Shown here piece after piece: positions 21,918 through 30,850 of a DNA stretch of 47,110 bases. A model generated the notes under the pieces. The model saw only the letters and a program-made list of their open reading frames with translations. It had not been told where the DNA came from and searched no databases. Both the position numbers and the translations under genes were made by a program. Each line of letters begins with the position of its first letter. The first letter of the stretch is position 1. Source of the stretch: Glaciimonas sp. (lineage in GTDB: Bacteria > Pseudomonadota > Gammaproteobacteria > Burkholderiales > Burkholderiaceae_D); contig JABBOY010000040.1 of assembly GCA_012927585.1 (NCBI GenBank), positions 1 through 47,110 of the forward strand, in the 5' to 3' direction.

Positions 21918-23135
21918 TCAGATCAAGCCCTGCTGGCGCAGCGCGAGTATTTGCTGCGCTGGCAAGCCCAGCATCTGTTGCAGCACCGCATCGGTATGCT
22001 CACCCAACATCGGCGGCGCTTGCATGGCCACTGTCGCGTCGCCGGAAAAACGCACCGGGTGCCGTATCTGCGGCACGCTGCCGGCGCTCGGGTGCGGTAT
22101 ATCAGCCCGCATTTCCCGCGCTTGCACCTGCGGGTCGGCAAACACTTGCGCCAGATTATTGATCGGCCCACAGGGCACGCCGACCGCTTCCAGTGCCGCC
22201 GCCAGTTGCGGCCCGCGCCACGCTTGCAGCGCTTCGGTGAGCAGCGGCAACAGCAGATCGCGGTGCTGGACACGGGCCGGATTGCTGGCAAAACACGGGT
22301 CCGAACTCCATTCCTTGCCGAGCACGCCGCACAGGCTGGCGAACTGGCTATCATTGCCGACCGCAATCACGATTTGCCCGTCGCCAGTATCAAACGCCTG
22401 ATACGGCACGATATTCGGATGCGCATTACCCCAGCGCTGCGGCACGGTGCCGCTGACCAGGTAATTCATGCCGACATTGGCCAGCATCGCCACTTGCACA
22501 TCGAGCAGCGCGACATCGATATAGCGGCCTTCGCCGGTGCGTTCGCGGTTCGCCAGCGCCGCCAAAATTGCGGTGCTGGCATACATGCCGGTCATGACAT
22601 CGACCACCGCGACGCCGGCTTTTTGCGGGCCGCCGCCAGGCAGCACATCACGCTCGCCGGTAATGCTCATCAAGCCGCCGACAGCCTGGATCGCAAAATC
22701 GTAACCGGGCCGCGACGCATACGGGCCGGTCTGGCCGAAACCGGTGATCGAGCAATAAATCAGGCGCGGATTGAGCGCCTTTAGCGAGGCGTAATCGAGC
22801 CCGTATTTCTGCAGGCTGCCGACCTTGTAATTCTCGATCAACACATCGGCTTGCGCCACCAGTTGGCGCAGCAATGCCGCGCCTTCCGGTTTGGCGAAAT
22901 CGAGCGTGACCGATTGCTTGCCGCGGTTGGCCGACAGGTAATAAGCGGCTTCGCTGGTCAGGTTGCCGTTGGCATCTTTGGCAAACGGCGGCCCCCAGTG
23001 GCGGGTATCGTCGCCGACACCCGGCTTTTCGATCTTGATGACCGTCGCGCCATAATCAGCCAGGATTTGCGTGCACCACGGCCCTGCCAGCACACGCGTC
23101 AAATCCAGCACCTTGATATCGGGAAGCAGGCTCAT
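21918..23135 (-). CDS. CaiB/BaiF family CoA-transferase (probable glutarate CoA-transferase)
   Basis: This 405-residue class III CoA-transferase forms a covalent aspartyl-CoA intermediate. The N-terminus (KVLDLTRVLAGPWCTQILAD followed by YGATVIKIEKPGVGDDTRHW) and the catalytic Asp in AGVAVVDVMTGMYA are present. It lies 15 nt after gcdH in the same direction. The pairing and the LysR gene beyond match the gcdH-gcdG-gcdR arrangement, in which the transferase makes glutaryl-CoA from glutarate with succinyl-CoA as donor. The substrate is inferred from context. A decayed copy of its 3' part lies at 6659-6940. Confidence 0.88.
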   Translation of the reverse strand: MSLLPDIKVLDLTRVLAGPWCTQILADYGATVIKIEKPGVGDDTRHWGPPFAKDANGNLTSEAAYYLSANRGKQSVTLDFAKPEGAALLRQLVAQADVLIENYKVGSLQKYGLDYASLKALNPRLIYCSITGFGQTGPYASRPGYDFAIQAVGGLMSITGERDVLPGGGPQKAGVAVVDVMTGMYASTAILAALANRERTGEGRYIDVALLDVQVAMLANVGMNYLVSGTVPQRWGNAHPNIVPYQAFDTGDGQIVIAVGNDSQFASLCGVLGKEWSSDPCFASNPARVQHRDLLLPLLTEALQAWRGPQLAAALEAVGVPCGPINNLAQVFADPQVQAREMRADIPHPSAGSVPQIRHPVRFSGDATVAMQAPPMLGEHTDAVLQQMLGLPAQQILALRQQGLI

Positions 23136-23150
23136 GGCATCACCCCAATA

Positions 23151-24332
23151 TTAGGAAAACGCCTGGATGCCAGTAATCGCACGTCCCAGAATCAGCGCAT
23201 GGACATCGTGCGTACCTTCATAGGTATTCACCACTTCCAGATTCACCATGTGCCGGATCACCCCGTACTCGTCAGAGATGCCATTGCCGCCCAGCATGTC
23301 GCGCGCCATGCGGGCAATATCGAGCGACTTGCCGCAGGAATTGCGCTTCATGATAGAGGTGACTTCGACTGATGCGGTGCCGGCATCCTTCATCCGTCCC
23401 AATTGCAGGCAACCCTGCAAGCCGAGCGTGATTTCGGTCAGCATGTCGGCCAATTTTTTCTGGATCAATTGATTGGCGGCCAGCGGACGGCCGAATTGCT
23501 GGCGGTCCAGTACATACTGACGGGCGCGATGGAAGCAATCTTCGGCCGCGCCCAATGCGCCCCAAGCAATGCCGTAACGAGCGGAATTGAGACAAGTAAA
23601 CGGGCCTTTCAGGCCGCGCACGTCGGGGAAAGCGTTTTCTTCCGGGCAGAACACGCCGTCCATCACGATCTCGCCAGTGATCGAGGCGCGCAGGCCGAAT
23701 TTGCCGTGAATTGCAGGAGCAGTCAGGCCCTTCATGCCTTTTTCCAGCACGAAACCGCGAATCGCACCTTCGTCGTCTTTGGCCCAGACCACGAACACGT
23801 CGGCGATCGGCGAGTTGGAAATCCACATTTTGCTACCGGAGACGCTGTAACCGCCCGGTACTTTCTTGGCGCGGGTGATCATTGAACCGGGGTCGGAACC
23901 GTGGTTCGGCTCGGTCAGGCCGAAGCAACCGATCCATTCGCCAGTCGCCAGCTTTGGCAGGAATTTTTGCTTTTGCGCTTCGGTGCCGAATTCATAAATC
24001 GGCACCATCACCAGTGAGGATTGCACGCTCATCATCGAGCGATAGCCGGAATCAACGCGCTCCACTTCGCGCGCGATCAGTCCGTAGCTGACGTAATTCA
24101 AGCCGGGGCCGCCGTATTGCTCTGGAATGGTCGGCCCCAACAGGCCGAGTTCGCCCATTTCGCGGAAGATCGCGGGGTCGGTTTGCTCGTTACGGAACGC
24201 TTCCAGCACGCGCGGTTGCAGTTTATCCTGGCTGTAGGCGTTTGCAGCGTCGCGTACCATGCGTTCTTCGTCGCTCAGTTGCTGGTCTAGTAAAAGAGGA
24301 TCGTCCCAATGAAATCGCGTTTTTTGATGCAT
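23151..24332 (-). CDS. gcdH: Glutaryl-CoA dehydrogenase
   Basis: This 393-residue FAD enzyme oxidises and decarboxylates glutaryl-CoA to crotonyl-CoA in lysine, tryptophan and glutarate breakdown, passing electrons to ETF. The ACAD signatures are [14 protein letters not shown] for FAD/substrate binding, [20 protein letters not shown], and the C-terminal [20 protein letters not shown] containing the catalytic Glu (YEGTHD), the typical GCDH end. The start [19 protein letters not shown] is also typical. It is transcribed away from the LysR gene, with the CoA-transferase gene downstream. Confidence 0.95.
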   Translation of the reverse strand: MHQKTRFHWDDPLLLDQQLSDEERMVRDAANAYSQDKLQPRVLEAFRNEQTDPAIFREMGELGLLGPTIPEQYGGPGLNYVSYGLIAREVERVDSGYRSMMSVQSSLVMVPIYEFGTEAQKQKFLPKLATGEWIGCFGLTEPNHGSDPGSMITRAKKVPGGYSVSGSKMWISNSPIADVFVVWAKDDEGAIRGFVLEKGMKGLTAPAIHGKFGLRASITGEIVMDGVFCPEENAFPDVRGLKGPFTCLNSARYGIAWGALGAAEDCFHRARQYVLDRQQFGRPLAANQLIQKKLADMLTEITLGLQGCLQLGRMKDAGTASVEVTSIMKRNSCGKSLDIARMARDMLGGNGISDEYGVIRHMVNLEVVNTYEGTHDVHALILGRAITGIQAFS

Positions 24333-24550
24333 TTTGTTCTCCTGATAAATTTGATAGTAATGTAAGCCACTGTACGAGAATGACTGGCTGCATGCAAACG
24401 CGTAATATGCATCAGCTTGTGCGTTTTACGCACGCGTCGAGAGAGTTAAGTTCGTACCAAGCTGGCCCACAAAAAAAGTTGGAAATGGCGTGCGCAGGAA
24501 CAGTACAGATTCAGGAAAAAATTAGGAATATTCCATATACTGATATTTGT

Positions 24551-24574
24551 ATATTTAGTGTACGCACTAAAAAT
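24551..24574. promoter_or_regulatory. Palindromic operator between gcdH and the LysR gene
   Basis: ATATTTAGTG-TACG-CACTAAAAAT is an inverted repeat with 9 of 10 arm positions complementary. It is centred about 115 bp before the LysR start and 230 bp before gcdH. This fits a LysR-type autoregulatory site (T-N11-A type). The rest of the 24333-24680 gap shows nothing coding. Confidence 0.55.
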
Positions 24575-24680
24575 ATGCGGAAAATGCCTTAAAAATAACG
24601 ATACTCCCTATTTTACTAAGAACGTTGCATTGTGATTTTGGTTCGTGCTTTTCGTGTCTTTCGTGGACAATAATTTTTAA

Positions 24681-25661
24681 ATGGTGCCAATGGCATTCAA
24701 CATGCGCAGAAAAATTCCTAACACCAAAGCTCTGATGGCTTTTGAAGCCGCTGCCAGACACCAGAGTTTCACCCAGGCGGCGCTGGAACTGAGCCAAACC
24801 CAGAGTGCAATTTGCCGGCAGATTGCCGGTCTGGAAGAATTTTTAGGCGTACCCCTGTTCCATCGCAGCAAGCGCGGCGTAACGCTGACGGAAGCCGGCG
24901 TAACCTACGGTGGCCAAGTGGCGCTGCGGCTGGATGCAATCGAACGCGACACGCTGGAACTGATGGCGCGGCGCGGGCTAGGCGGCAACCTGGAACTGGC
25001 CATCGTGCCGACTTTTGCCTCCAAATGGCTGATGCCCAGATTGGCGCGATTTCATCAGGCAAACCCGGATATTTCGATAAACCTGACCACCCGCACCCGT
25101 CCATTTCTGTTCAACGAAACCGGCTTCGATGCAGCAATCCATTGCGGCGACGCCCACTGGCCGGGAACCGAAGCGTGTTTTCTGATGCAGGAAGATATCG
25201 TTCCAGTGTGCAGCCCGGGCCTGATCGCACCGCGCAAAAAGCTGACCCCGAAGCAGGTGCAGGAATATCCGTTGCTGCAGCAAACCACGCGACCGTATGC
25301 CTGGCATACCTGGTTCGAATCATTCGATCTGCAGGTGGAACATGACATGACCGGGCCGCGTTATGAACTGTTTTCAATGCTCACGCAGGCGGCAATGCAC
25401 GATATGGGAATCGCGCTGATCCCGCGCTTTTTGATTGAAGCCGAATTGAAAAGCGGCCAATTGATCATTCCCGCCGACCATTATTTCGTCAACAACAAGT
25501 CGTATTACCTGGTCTACCCTGAAAAGAAAGCAGAAAGCGCAGTCCTGAAACAATTCCGGGATTGGCTTGAGAACGAGGCGAAATCATATCGCCAGGGAAT
25601 TGATCAAAATGGACGCAACAGGGAAATAGAGAGTGGACTTACGCAAAATACGGCTGTTTAA
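24681..25661 (+). CDS. LysR-family regulator of the glutarate genes
   Basis: The 326-residue LysR-type regulator has an N-terminal winged HTH (KALMAFEAAARHQSFTQAAL, then SQTQSAICRQIAGLEEFLG) and a C-terminal effector-binding domain, in the GcvA-like subfamily. Divergence from gcdH and the CoA-transferase suggests it is their regulator (GcdR-like). The start is uncertain: an ATG at 24702 (MRRKIPN) gives the usual GcvA-type N-terminus and neither has a clear ribosome site. The last codons (LTQNTAV) are encoded by the left arm of the palindromic element at 25636-25740, so the native C-terminus was probably replaced. Confidence 0.88.
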   Translation: MVPMAFNMRRKIPNTKALMAFEAAARHQSFTQAALELSQTQSAICRQIAGLEEFLGVPLFHRSKRGVTLTEAGVTYGGQVALRLDAIERDTLELMARRGLGGNLELAIVPTFASKWLMPRLARFHQANPDISINLTTRTRPFLFNETGFDAAIHCGDAHWPGTEACFLMQEDIVPVCSPGLIAPRKKLTPKQVQEYPLLQQTTRPYAWHTWFESFDLQVEHDMTGPRYELFSMLTQAAMHDMGIALIPRFLIEAELKSGQLIIPADHYFVNNKSYYLVYPEKKAESAVLKQFRDWLENEAKSYRQGIDQNGRNREIESGLTQNTAV

Positions 25662-25740
25662 GTAGTGCAGGCCTCCGTGGCTGCGCCTTACAACCAGATG
25701 CAGGCACGGAGGCCTGCACTACTGGGTATTTGCGTAAGTC
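25636..25740. repeat. 105-bp MITE-like palindromic element
   Basis: The outer arms GACTTACGCAAAATA (25636-25650) and TATTTGCGTAAGTC (25727-25740) are complementary apart from one indel. The inner arms at 25661-25679 and 25705-25723 are perfectly complementary over 19 bp. The loop is 25 nt. It lies between the convergent LysR and def genes and could act as a bidirectional terminator. The structure suggests a non-autonomous mobile element. Confidence 0.75.
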
Positions 25741-25748
25741 TTAAGAAA

Positions 25749-26261
25749 TTATCCGCGGCGCTGCTGGCGCTCTTCCTTCAGCATTCTGGCCTTGATGCGG
25801 TTGCGCTTGAGCGGCGACAGGTATTCGACAAATACCTTGCCCTTGAGGTGATCCATTTCGTGCTGAATGCAGACCGCCAGCAAGCCATCGGCACTGAGTT
25901 CGAACGCTTTGCCATCCGAGTCCAGCGCCCGCACCTTGACCTCAGCCGGACGCTCGACGCCATCATAGACACCCGGAACCGACAGGCAACCTTCGTCATA
26001 CAACTTGGTTTCGCTGCTGGCCCAGAGAATTTCGGGATTGATGAATACCTGTAAGTCGTCTTGCGTATCCGAGATATCGATCACCAGCAACTGTTGATGG
26101 ACATCGACTTGCGATGCGGCCAGGCCGACGCCGGGCGCTTCATACATGGTGTCTGCCATGTCCTTGATGAGTTTTTTCAGTCGCGCATCGAACACAGTCA
26201 CCGGTTTGGCGATCTTGTGCAGGCGCGGATCGGGATACAACAGAATATTTAATAGTGGCAT
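25749..26261 (-). CDS. def: Peptide deformylase
   Basis: This 170-residue metalloenzyme removes the N-formyl group from nascent proteins. All three motifs are present: GVGLAASQ (motif 1), EGCLSVPG (motif 2, with the Cys metal ligand) and QHEMDHLKG (motif 3, HExxH). The ATG at 26261 gives the family N-terminus [20 protein letters not shown] seven codons upstream is in frame but atypical. No fmt gene lies downstream in this window: the gene ends next to the palindromic element. It is divergent from the LysM gene, a layout common in betaproteobacteria. Confidence 0.95.
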   Translation of the reverse strand: MPLLNILLYPDPRLHKIAKPVTVFDARLKKLIKDMADTMYEAPGVGLAASQVDVHQQLLVIDISDTQDDLQVFINPEILWASSETKLYDEGCLSVPGVYDGVERPAEVKVRALDSDGKAFELSADGLLAVCIQHEMDHLKGKVFVEYLSPLKRNRIKARMLKEERQQRRG

Positions 26262-26478
26262 ACGGTTTTTACACAGCGACACGCAAGTGCTGAAAAGGAT
26301 TTTCTCTTGCTAGTTCAAGGTTTTATGGGCAGAATTTGATTCAATTTGGCAAGTATTGCCGCACATCCACTTAGGCACACACACCACATTTGTGGCACTG
26401 CGTTCGACTAGACCCGACACCAACGCGCCGACTAACGCGCATCGACACCAACTTACGCCACACACACTGGATAACGCC

Positions 26479-27555
26479 ATGAAAAAGTTTAGCACAATCG
26501 CTCTGAAATTGACCGCGGCACCTATTTTTGCTGCATTGGCTTTACTAGCCGTACCGAGTGCGCAGGCAGCCTCGTGCACGTTTCTATCGAACGCCCCGGA
26601 TAAGCATACGGTTGTGCGCGGCGACACCTTGTGGGATATTTCCGGAAAATTTCTGCAACATCCGTGGTGCTGGCCGCAAGTTTGGGGCTTGAATCGCGAC
26701 CAGATCCGTAATCCGCATTGGATTTATCCCGGCCAGATTGTGTATTTTGACCGAGCCGCTGGCCGCCTGCGGCTGGGGTCGCCGGCCGGCCTTGGCGGTT
26801 CGCCGAACGTGCGCCTGGCACCCGGAATTCGCACCGAAAGCCTAGGCCTGGATGCAATACCGGCGATTTCTGCCAGCATAATCGATCCGTTTCTATCGCA
26901 ACCGCTGGTAATCGAAGAAGATCAGTTCAACAATATACCCCGCATTGTCGCGACCCAGGAAGGGCGCGTGTACCTTGGCAAAAATGACAAAGCCTATGTC
27001 CGGGGCGATCTGCAGGGCGGTACATCATTCCAGGCATTTCGTCCGGGAAAACCGCTAAAAGACCCGGAAACCCAGGCTGTCATCGGCTTTGAAGCAGTCT
27101 ATCTCGGCACCCTGAAGCTGCAGCGTACAGCCAGTACAGAAAACGAAGCACACACTTTTACAGTGGTCACATCGAAGCAAGAAATTGGAGTCGGCGACCG
27201 TCTGTTGCCAGTACCGCCAACACCGATCCTGAATTACATGCCGCATCCGCCGGAAACTCTGATCGCTGCGCGCATCGTGTCAATCTACGGCGGCGTAACC
27301 CATGCCGGCCAGAATCAGGTGGTGTCGATCAATCGCGGCAAGAACGACGGCATCGATATCGGCACCGTGCTTGAATTATCGCGCTACGGTCAACTCATCA
27401 AGGATCCGGGTGACAAGAGCAAGGCCATCAAGCTGCCTGATGAACAATACGGTTCGCTGTTTATTTTCCGGGTCTTCAACAAAATTTCTTACGGCCTGAT
27501 TATGCAAGTCACCGACTCGGTCCAGGTCGGTGACGTGGTCAAGTCGCCCGAGTAA
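26479..27555 (+). CDS. Exported LysM-domain protein
   Basis: The 358-residue protein has a signal peptide (MKKFSTIALKLTAAPIFAAL ... AQA) and one LysM domain right after it (HTVVRGDTLWDISGKFLQHP through RNPHWIYPGQIVYF). LysM binds peptidoglycan. The remaining ~250 residues are a conserved betaproteobacterial extension of unknown function. The ATG at 26479 is chosen because it starts the signal peptide. An upstream in-frame ATG would add 41 residues of low quality. It precedes dprA by 44 bp, and the pair is conserved next to def in this class of bacteria. Confidence 0.9.
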   Translation: MKKFSTIALKLTAAPIFAALALLAVPSAQAASCTFLSNAPDKHTVVRGDTLWDISGKFLQHPWCWPQVWGLNRDQIRNPHWIYPGQIVYFDRAAGRLRLGSPAGLGGSPNVRLAPGIRTESLGLDAIPAISASIIDPFLSQPLVIEEDQFNNIPRIVATQEGRVYLGKNDKAYVRGDLQGGTSFQAFRPGKPLKDPETQAVIGFEAVYLGTLKLQRTASTENEAHTFTVVTSKQEIGVGDRLLPVPPTPILNYMPHPPETLIAARIVSIYGGVTHAGQNQVVSINRGKNDGIDIGTVLELSRYGQLIKDPGDKSKAIKLPDEQYGSLFIFRVFNKISYGLIMQVTDSVQVGDVVKSPE

Positions 27556-27599
27556 CCACCAACTAAACAACTAACCGGTTAACCGACATCAATTCGACT

Positions 27600-28742
27600 A
27601 TGACAGATACCGCAATCACACTGCGGCCCAAGGAACTGGCGCTCTGGTTGCGACTGGAACAAACGCCCGGTGTCGGCCCCGAGACTGCGCGCAAACTGCT
27701 GGCCGCGTTCGGTCTGCCCGAGAACATCTTTTCGACCGACTTTTCGGCATTACATAAGGTAGTGTCGCAGCGTGTGGCGCAAGCGTTGCTGGCAACGCCG
27801 TCTGACGCCACCCTGGCTCTGATTGAGAAAACGTTGGACTGGAGTGCGCAGGCCGACAATCATGTGCTCACGCTGGCAGATGAAGGCTATCCGCAAGCGC
27901 TGCTGAATATTGCCGACCCGCCGCTGATGCTGTATGCGAAAGGGCGGTTGGCGCTGCTGTCGGCTCCGGCGTTGGCGGTAGTCGGCAGTCGCAATGCCAC
28001 CGTACAAGGTCTTGCCAACGCCGACCGGTTTTCGCAAGCACTGAGCCAGGCTGGGCTGACCATCATTTCCGGCATGGCACTGGGAATCGACGCTGCCGCC
28101 CATCAAGGCGGCCTGCGCGGCGTCGGATCGACGGTAGCCGTGATCGGCACCGGCGCTGATATCGTTTATCCGGCCCGCAATCGCAGCCTGGCGCACCAGA
28201 TTGCCGATTGCGGCTGCATCGTCACCGAGTACCCGCTCGGAATGCCGGCAATCGCCGCCAACTTCCCACGCCGCAACCGTATCATTTCAGGACTGGCACG
28301 CGGCGTTTTGCTGGTCGAGGCTGCACTGCAATCGGGTTCGTTGATCACCGCCCGTATGGCAGCCGATCAGAATCGGGAGGTGTTTGCGATCCCGGGCTCA
28401 ATCCATTCCCCGCTGTCGAAAGGATGCCATCTGCTGATCAAGCAAGGAGCAAAATTAGTCGAGTCGGCCCAGGACATACTGGAAGAATTGCGTGATTTCA
28501 ATCCGGCCCCTAACTCAGCGGCAGCCGTAAGTACTGCCAGCCCAGCGCCAGCCAATGCCAACCCGAAAGACCCGCTCGCCCGCCGGCTGCTGATCGCAAT
28601 GGGCTTCGACCCGGTGCCGGTGGATCTGCTGGCGCAGCGCAGCGGTTTCGATATTGCCACCCTCAGCGCCCACCTACTGGCACTTGAACTGGACGGGCTG
28701 GTGGAGCGACTGTCAGATGGCGCCTATCGTCGCTTGAGCTAA
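27600..28742 (+). CDS. dprA: DNA-processing protein DprA
   Basis: DprA loads RecA on incoming single-stranded DNA during natural transformation. The 380-residue protein has an N-terminal SAM-like region (LRLEQTPGVGPETARKLLAA), a Rossmann fold with the typical GSRNATVQG, SGMALGIDAAAHQGGL, VIGTGADIVYPARN and FPRRNRIISGLARGVLLVEA blocks, and a C-terminal winged-helix DprA_WH domain (MGFDPVPVDLLAQRSGFDIA). It is complete. The 28743-29083 stretch after it shows no recognisable gene, RNA or strong terminator. Confidence 0.95.
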   Translation: MTDTAITLRPKELALWLRLEQTPGVGPETARKLLAAFGLPENIFSTDFSALHKVVSQRVAQALLATPSDATLALIEKTLDWSAQADNHVLTLADEGYPQALLNIADPPLMLYAKGRLALLSAPALAVVGSRNATVQGLANADRFSQALSQAGLTIISGMALGIDAAAHQGGLRGVGSTVAVIGTGADIVYPARNRSLAHQIADCGCIVTEYPLGMPAIAANFPRRNRIISGLARGVLLVEAALQSGSLITARMAADQNREVFAIPGSIHSPLSKGCHLLIKQGAKLVESAQDILEELRDFNPAPNSAAAVSTASPAPANANPKDPLARRLLIAMGFDPVPVDLLAQRSGFDIATLSAHLLALELDGLVERLSDGAYRRLS

Positions 28743-29083
28743 CGCTTAGGCCAAACGCTTGGGCTAAATTAACGCAGGCATACTTCTGCCCGCATGCCAG
28801 CTCTGTTCCAAGCTGTGGCCGAAACTGCATTCACTACACGGATGCCGATAAGAAATGCTACCGGCCAAGCGCTTGAAAGGCCAAATGCGAGTGCCTTCGG
28901 CTTCTTGAGCAGCCAGTCGAAAGTTACCGAAGATGCGTTACACACACCGGCCCCAAGAAGAGCGATACCCAATTTACACACTGCGCTTTTTTGCCACGCT
29001 GCAGCCAGCCGACCAGCGCAATACCCACATTGCATTCAAGCTTGTTGACGCGCTAGCAGCACTATTTCGGTACACTGGCAACT

Positions 29084-29728
29084 ATGCAAGCTCCTTCTCT
29101 TATTCAACGCGGCATTGAGTCTTACGATGCCAGCTTTGACGCCATGCGCACCTTCACCGACAGTCGCGATGCCGCCACACCGGATCAATTTTGGATTGTC
29201 GAACACCCGCCGGTATTTACGCTCGGGCTAGCTGCCGACCGTGCCCACGTGCTCGATGCGCACGACATCCCGATTGTGCAAACCGATCGCGGCGGCGAAG
29301 TCACTTATCACGGGCCAGGACAGGCGGTAATTTACCTGCTGATGGATTTGCACCGCCGCCCGGGTGCGCGCATGTTCGCGCGCGAATTCGTGCGCACCAT
29401 CGAACAGTCGGTCATCGAGGTACTCGCCACGTATAATTTAGCCGGCGAACGCAAGCCAGGTGCACCCGGGATTTACCTGGCAAACGGCGCCTCGGCTGGC
29501 GCAAAAATTGCCGCCCTCGGCCTCAAGATTCGCGCCAACGGTTGCACCTATCACGGCGTAGCACTGAATGTAGCGATGGATTTGACGCCATTTTCGTGGA
29601 TCAACCCTTGCGGTTACGCCGGCCTGAAAACGGTCGACATGCGCTCGCAAGGCGCGCATACACCATTGCAAGAGGTGCAGTCCGCACTTGCGCACGCACT
29701 CATTAAAAATCTTATCCGTTCAACCTAG
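29084..29728 (+). CDS. lipB: Octanoyl-[ACP]:protein octanoyltransferase LipB
   Basis: LipB moves octanoate from acyl carrier protein to lipoyl domains, the first step of lipoate synthesis. The 214 residues include the substrate block [20 protein letters not shown], the catalytic Lys in [11 protein letters not shown] and the catalytic Cys in NPCGYAG. It lies 73 nt before lipA, the next enzyme of the pathway, on the same strand. Confidence 0.95.
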   Translation: MQAPSLIQRGIESYDASFDAMRTFTDSRDAATPDQFWIVEHPPVFTLGLAADRAHVLDAHDIPIVQTDRGGEVTYHGPGQAVIYLLMDLHRRPGARMFAREFVRTIEQSVIEVLATYNLAGERKPGAPGIYLANGASAGAKIAALGLKIRANGCTYHGVALNVAMDLTPFSWINPCGYAGLKTVDMRSQGAHTPLQEVQSALAHALIKNLIRST

Positions 29729-29801
29729 ATGCGCAGCGCACAGTGAAAATTCCGCTGCGCTCTGCGCACCTCTGCAGCATTAATTGCCACCAGGACATGG
29801 A

Positions 29802-30797
29802 ATGACTTCTGAAACCAAGCAACCGCTACCACTCGCCTCATCCATCTATAACCCCAGCGACAAGCAAAAAGGCGCCGATAAAACCGCGCGCATCCCGATC
29901 AAAATTATCCCTGCCGAACGGCTCAAGAAGCCGGACTGGATTCGGGTCAAGGCTGGCTCGCCCAACACCCGCTTCTACGAAATCAAGGACATCCTGCGCG
30001 AAAACAAGCTGGTCACCGTGTGCGAAGAAGCCTCTTGTCCAAACATCGGCGAATGCTTCGGCAAGGGCACCGCAACCTTCATGATCATGGGCGACAAATG
30101 CACCCGGCGCTGTCCATTTTGCGATGTCGGCCACGGCCGCCCGGATGCGCTGGACGCCAGCGAACCAGAAAAACTGGCCAAAACCATCGCTGCGCTGAAG
30201 CTTAATTACGTCGTCATCACCTCGGTCGACCGCGACGATCTACGCGACGGCGGTGCTGGCCATTTTGTCGACTGCATCCGCAAGATACGGGAACTGTCTC
30301 CCAACACCCGCATCGAAGTGCTGGTACCCGACTTCCGCGGCCGCCTGGAGCGCGCACTGGAAATCTTCAATGACATGCCACCGGACGTAATGAACCACAA
30401 TCTGGAAACCGCGCCGCGCCTATACAAGGAAGCCCGGCCCGGCTCCGATTATCAGCACTCGCTGAACTTGCTCAAGCAATTCAAACAGCAGCATCCGAAC
30501 ATTCCGACCAAATCCGGCATCATGGTAGGTCTAGGCGAAACCGACGAAGAAATCCTGCAGGTGATGCGCGACCTGCGCACCCACAACGTCAACATGCTGA
30601 CCATCGGCCAGTACCTGATGCCGTCCGGCGACCATTTGCCGGTGCGCCGCTATGTGCATCCAGATATTTTCAAGATGTTCGAACAGGAAGCCTACAAGAT
30701 GGGTTTCGACCACGCCGCCGTCGGCGCAATGGTGCGCTCAAGTTACCACGCCGACCAACAAGCGCATGGTGCTGGCGTGATTGTGAACGATCAGTAG
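29802..30797 (+). CDS. lipA: Lipoyl synthase LipA
   Basis: This radical-SAM enzyme inserts two sulfurs into the octanoyl chain. The 331-residue protein has both 4Fe-4S sites, the auxiliary [12 protein letters not shown] and the radical-SAM CTRRCPFC (CxxxCxxC). The C-terminal RSSYHAD motif is also present. The ATG at 29802 has AGGA about 8 nt upstream. A TTG 18 nt earlier is the alternative. The stop codon TAG (30795-30797) directly abuts the first repeat of the Tn7-like element, so its native downstream region is displaced. Confidence 0.95.
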   Translation: MTSETKQPLPLASSIYNPSDKQKGADKTARIPIKIIPAERLKKPDWIRVKAGSPNTRFYEIKDILRENKLVTVCEEASCPNIGECFGKGTATFMIMGDKCTRRCPFCDVGHGRPDALDASEPEKLAKTIAALKLNYVVITSVDRDDLRDGGAGHFVDCIRKIRELSPNTRIEVLVPDFRGRLERALEIFNDMPPDVMNHNLETAPRLYKEARPGSDYQHSLNLLKQFKQQHPNIPTKSGIMVGLGETDEEILQVMRDLRTHNVNMLTIGQYLMPSGDHLPVRRYVHPDIFKMFEQEAYKMGFDHAAVGAMVRSSYHADQQAHGAGVIVNDQ

Positions 30798-30850
30798 TTA
30801 ATGAGACAATCCAGAAGTTAATGAGACAAATTCAGAAGTGTTGAGACAAT
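30798..30850. repeat. Tn7-like left end: transposase binding repeats
   Basis: The units are TTAATGAGACAATCCAGAAG (30798-30817), TTAATGAGACAAATTCAGAA (30818-30837, plus one G) and the partial TGTTGAGACAAT (30839-30850). Tandem units at an element end are typical TnsB sites. The third unit overlaps the start of the TnsE-like gene. Confidence 0.75.

Noticed and set aside
21750-22784. Plus-strand frame overlapping the regulator end and the CoA-transferase
   Set aside because: It is antisense to a conserved enzyme, with His/Arg-rich composition typical of a shadow frame.
28743-29083. Possible gene between dprA and lipB
   Set aside because: Open frames on both strands are short, without ribosome sites or recognisable motifs.
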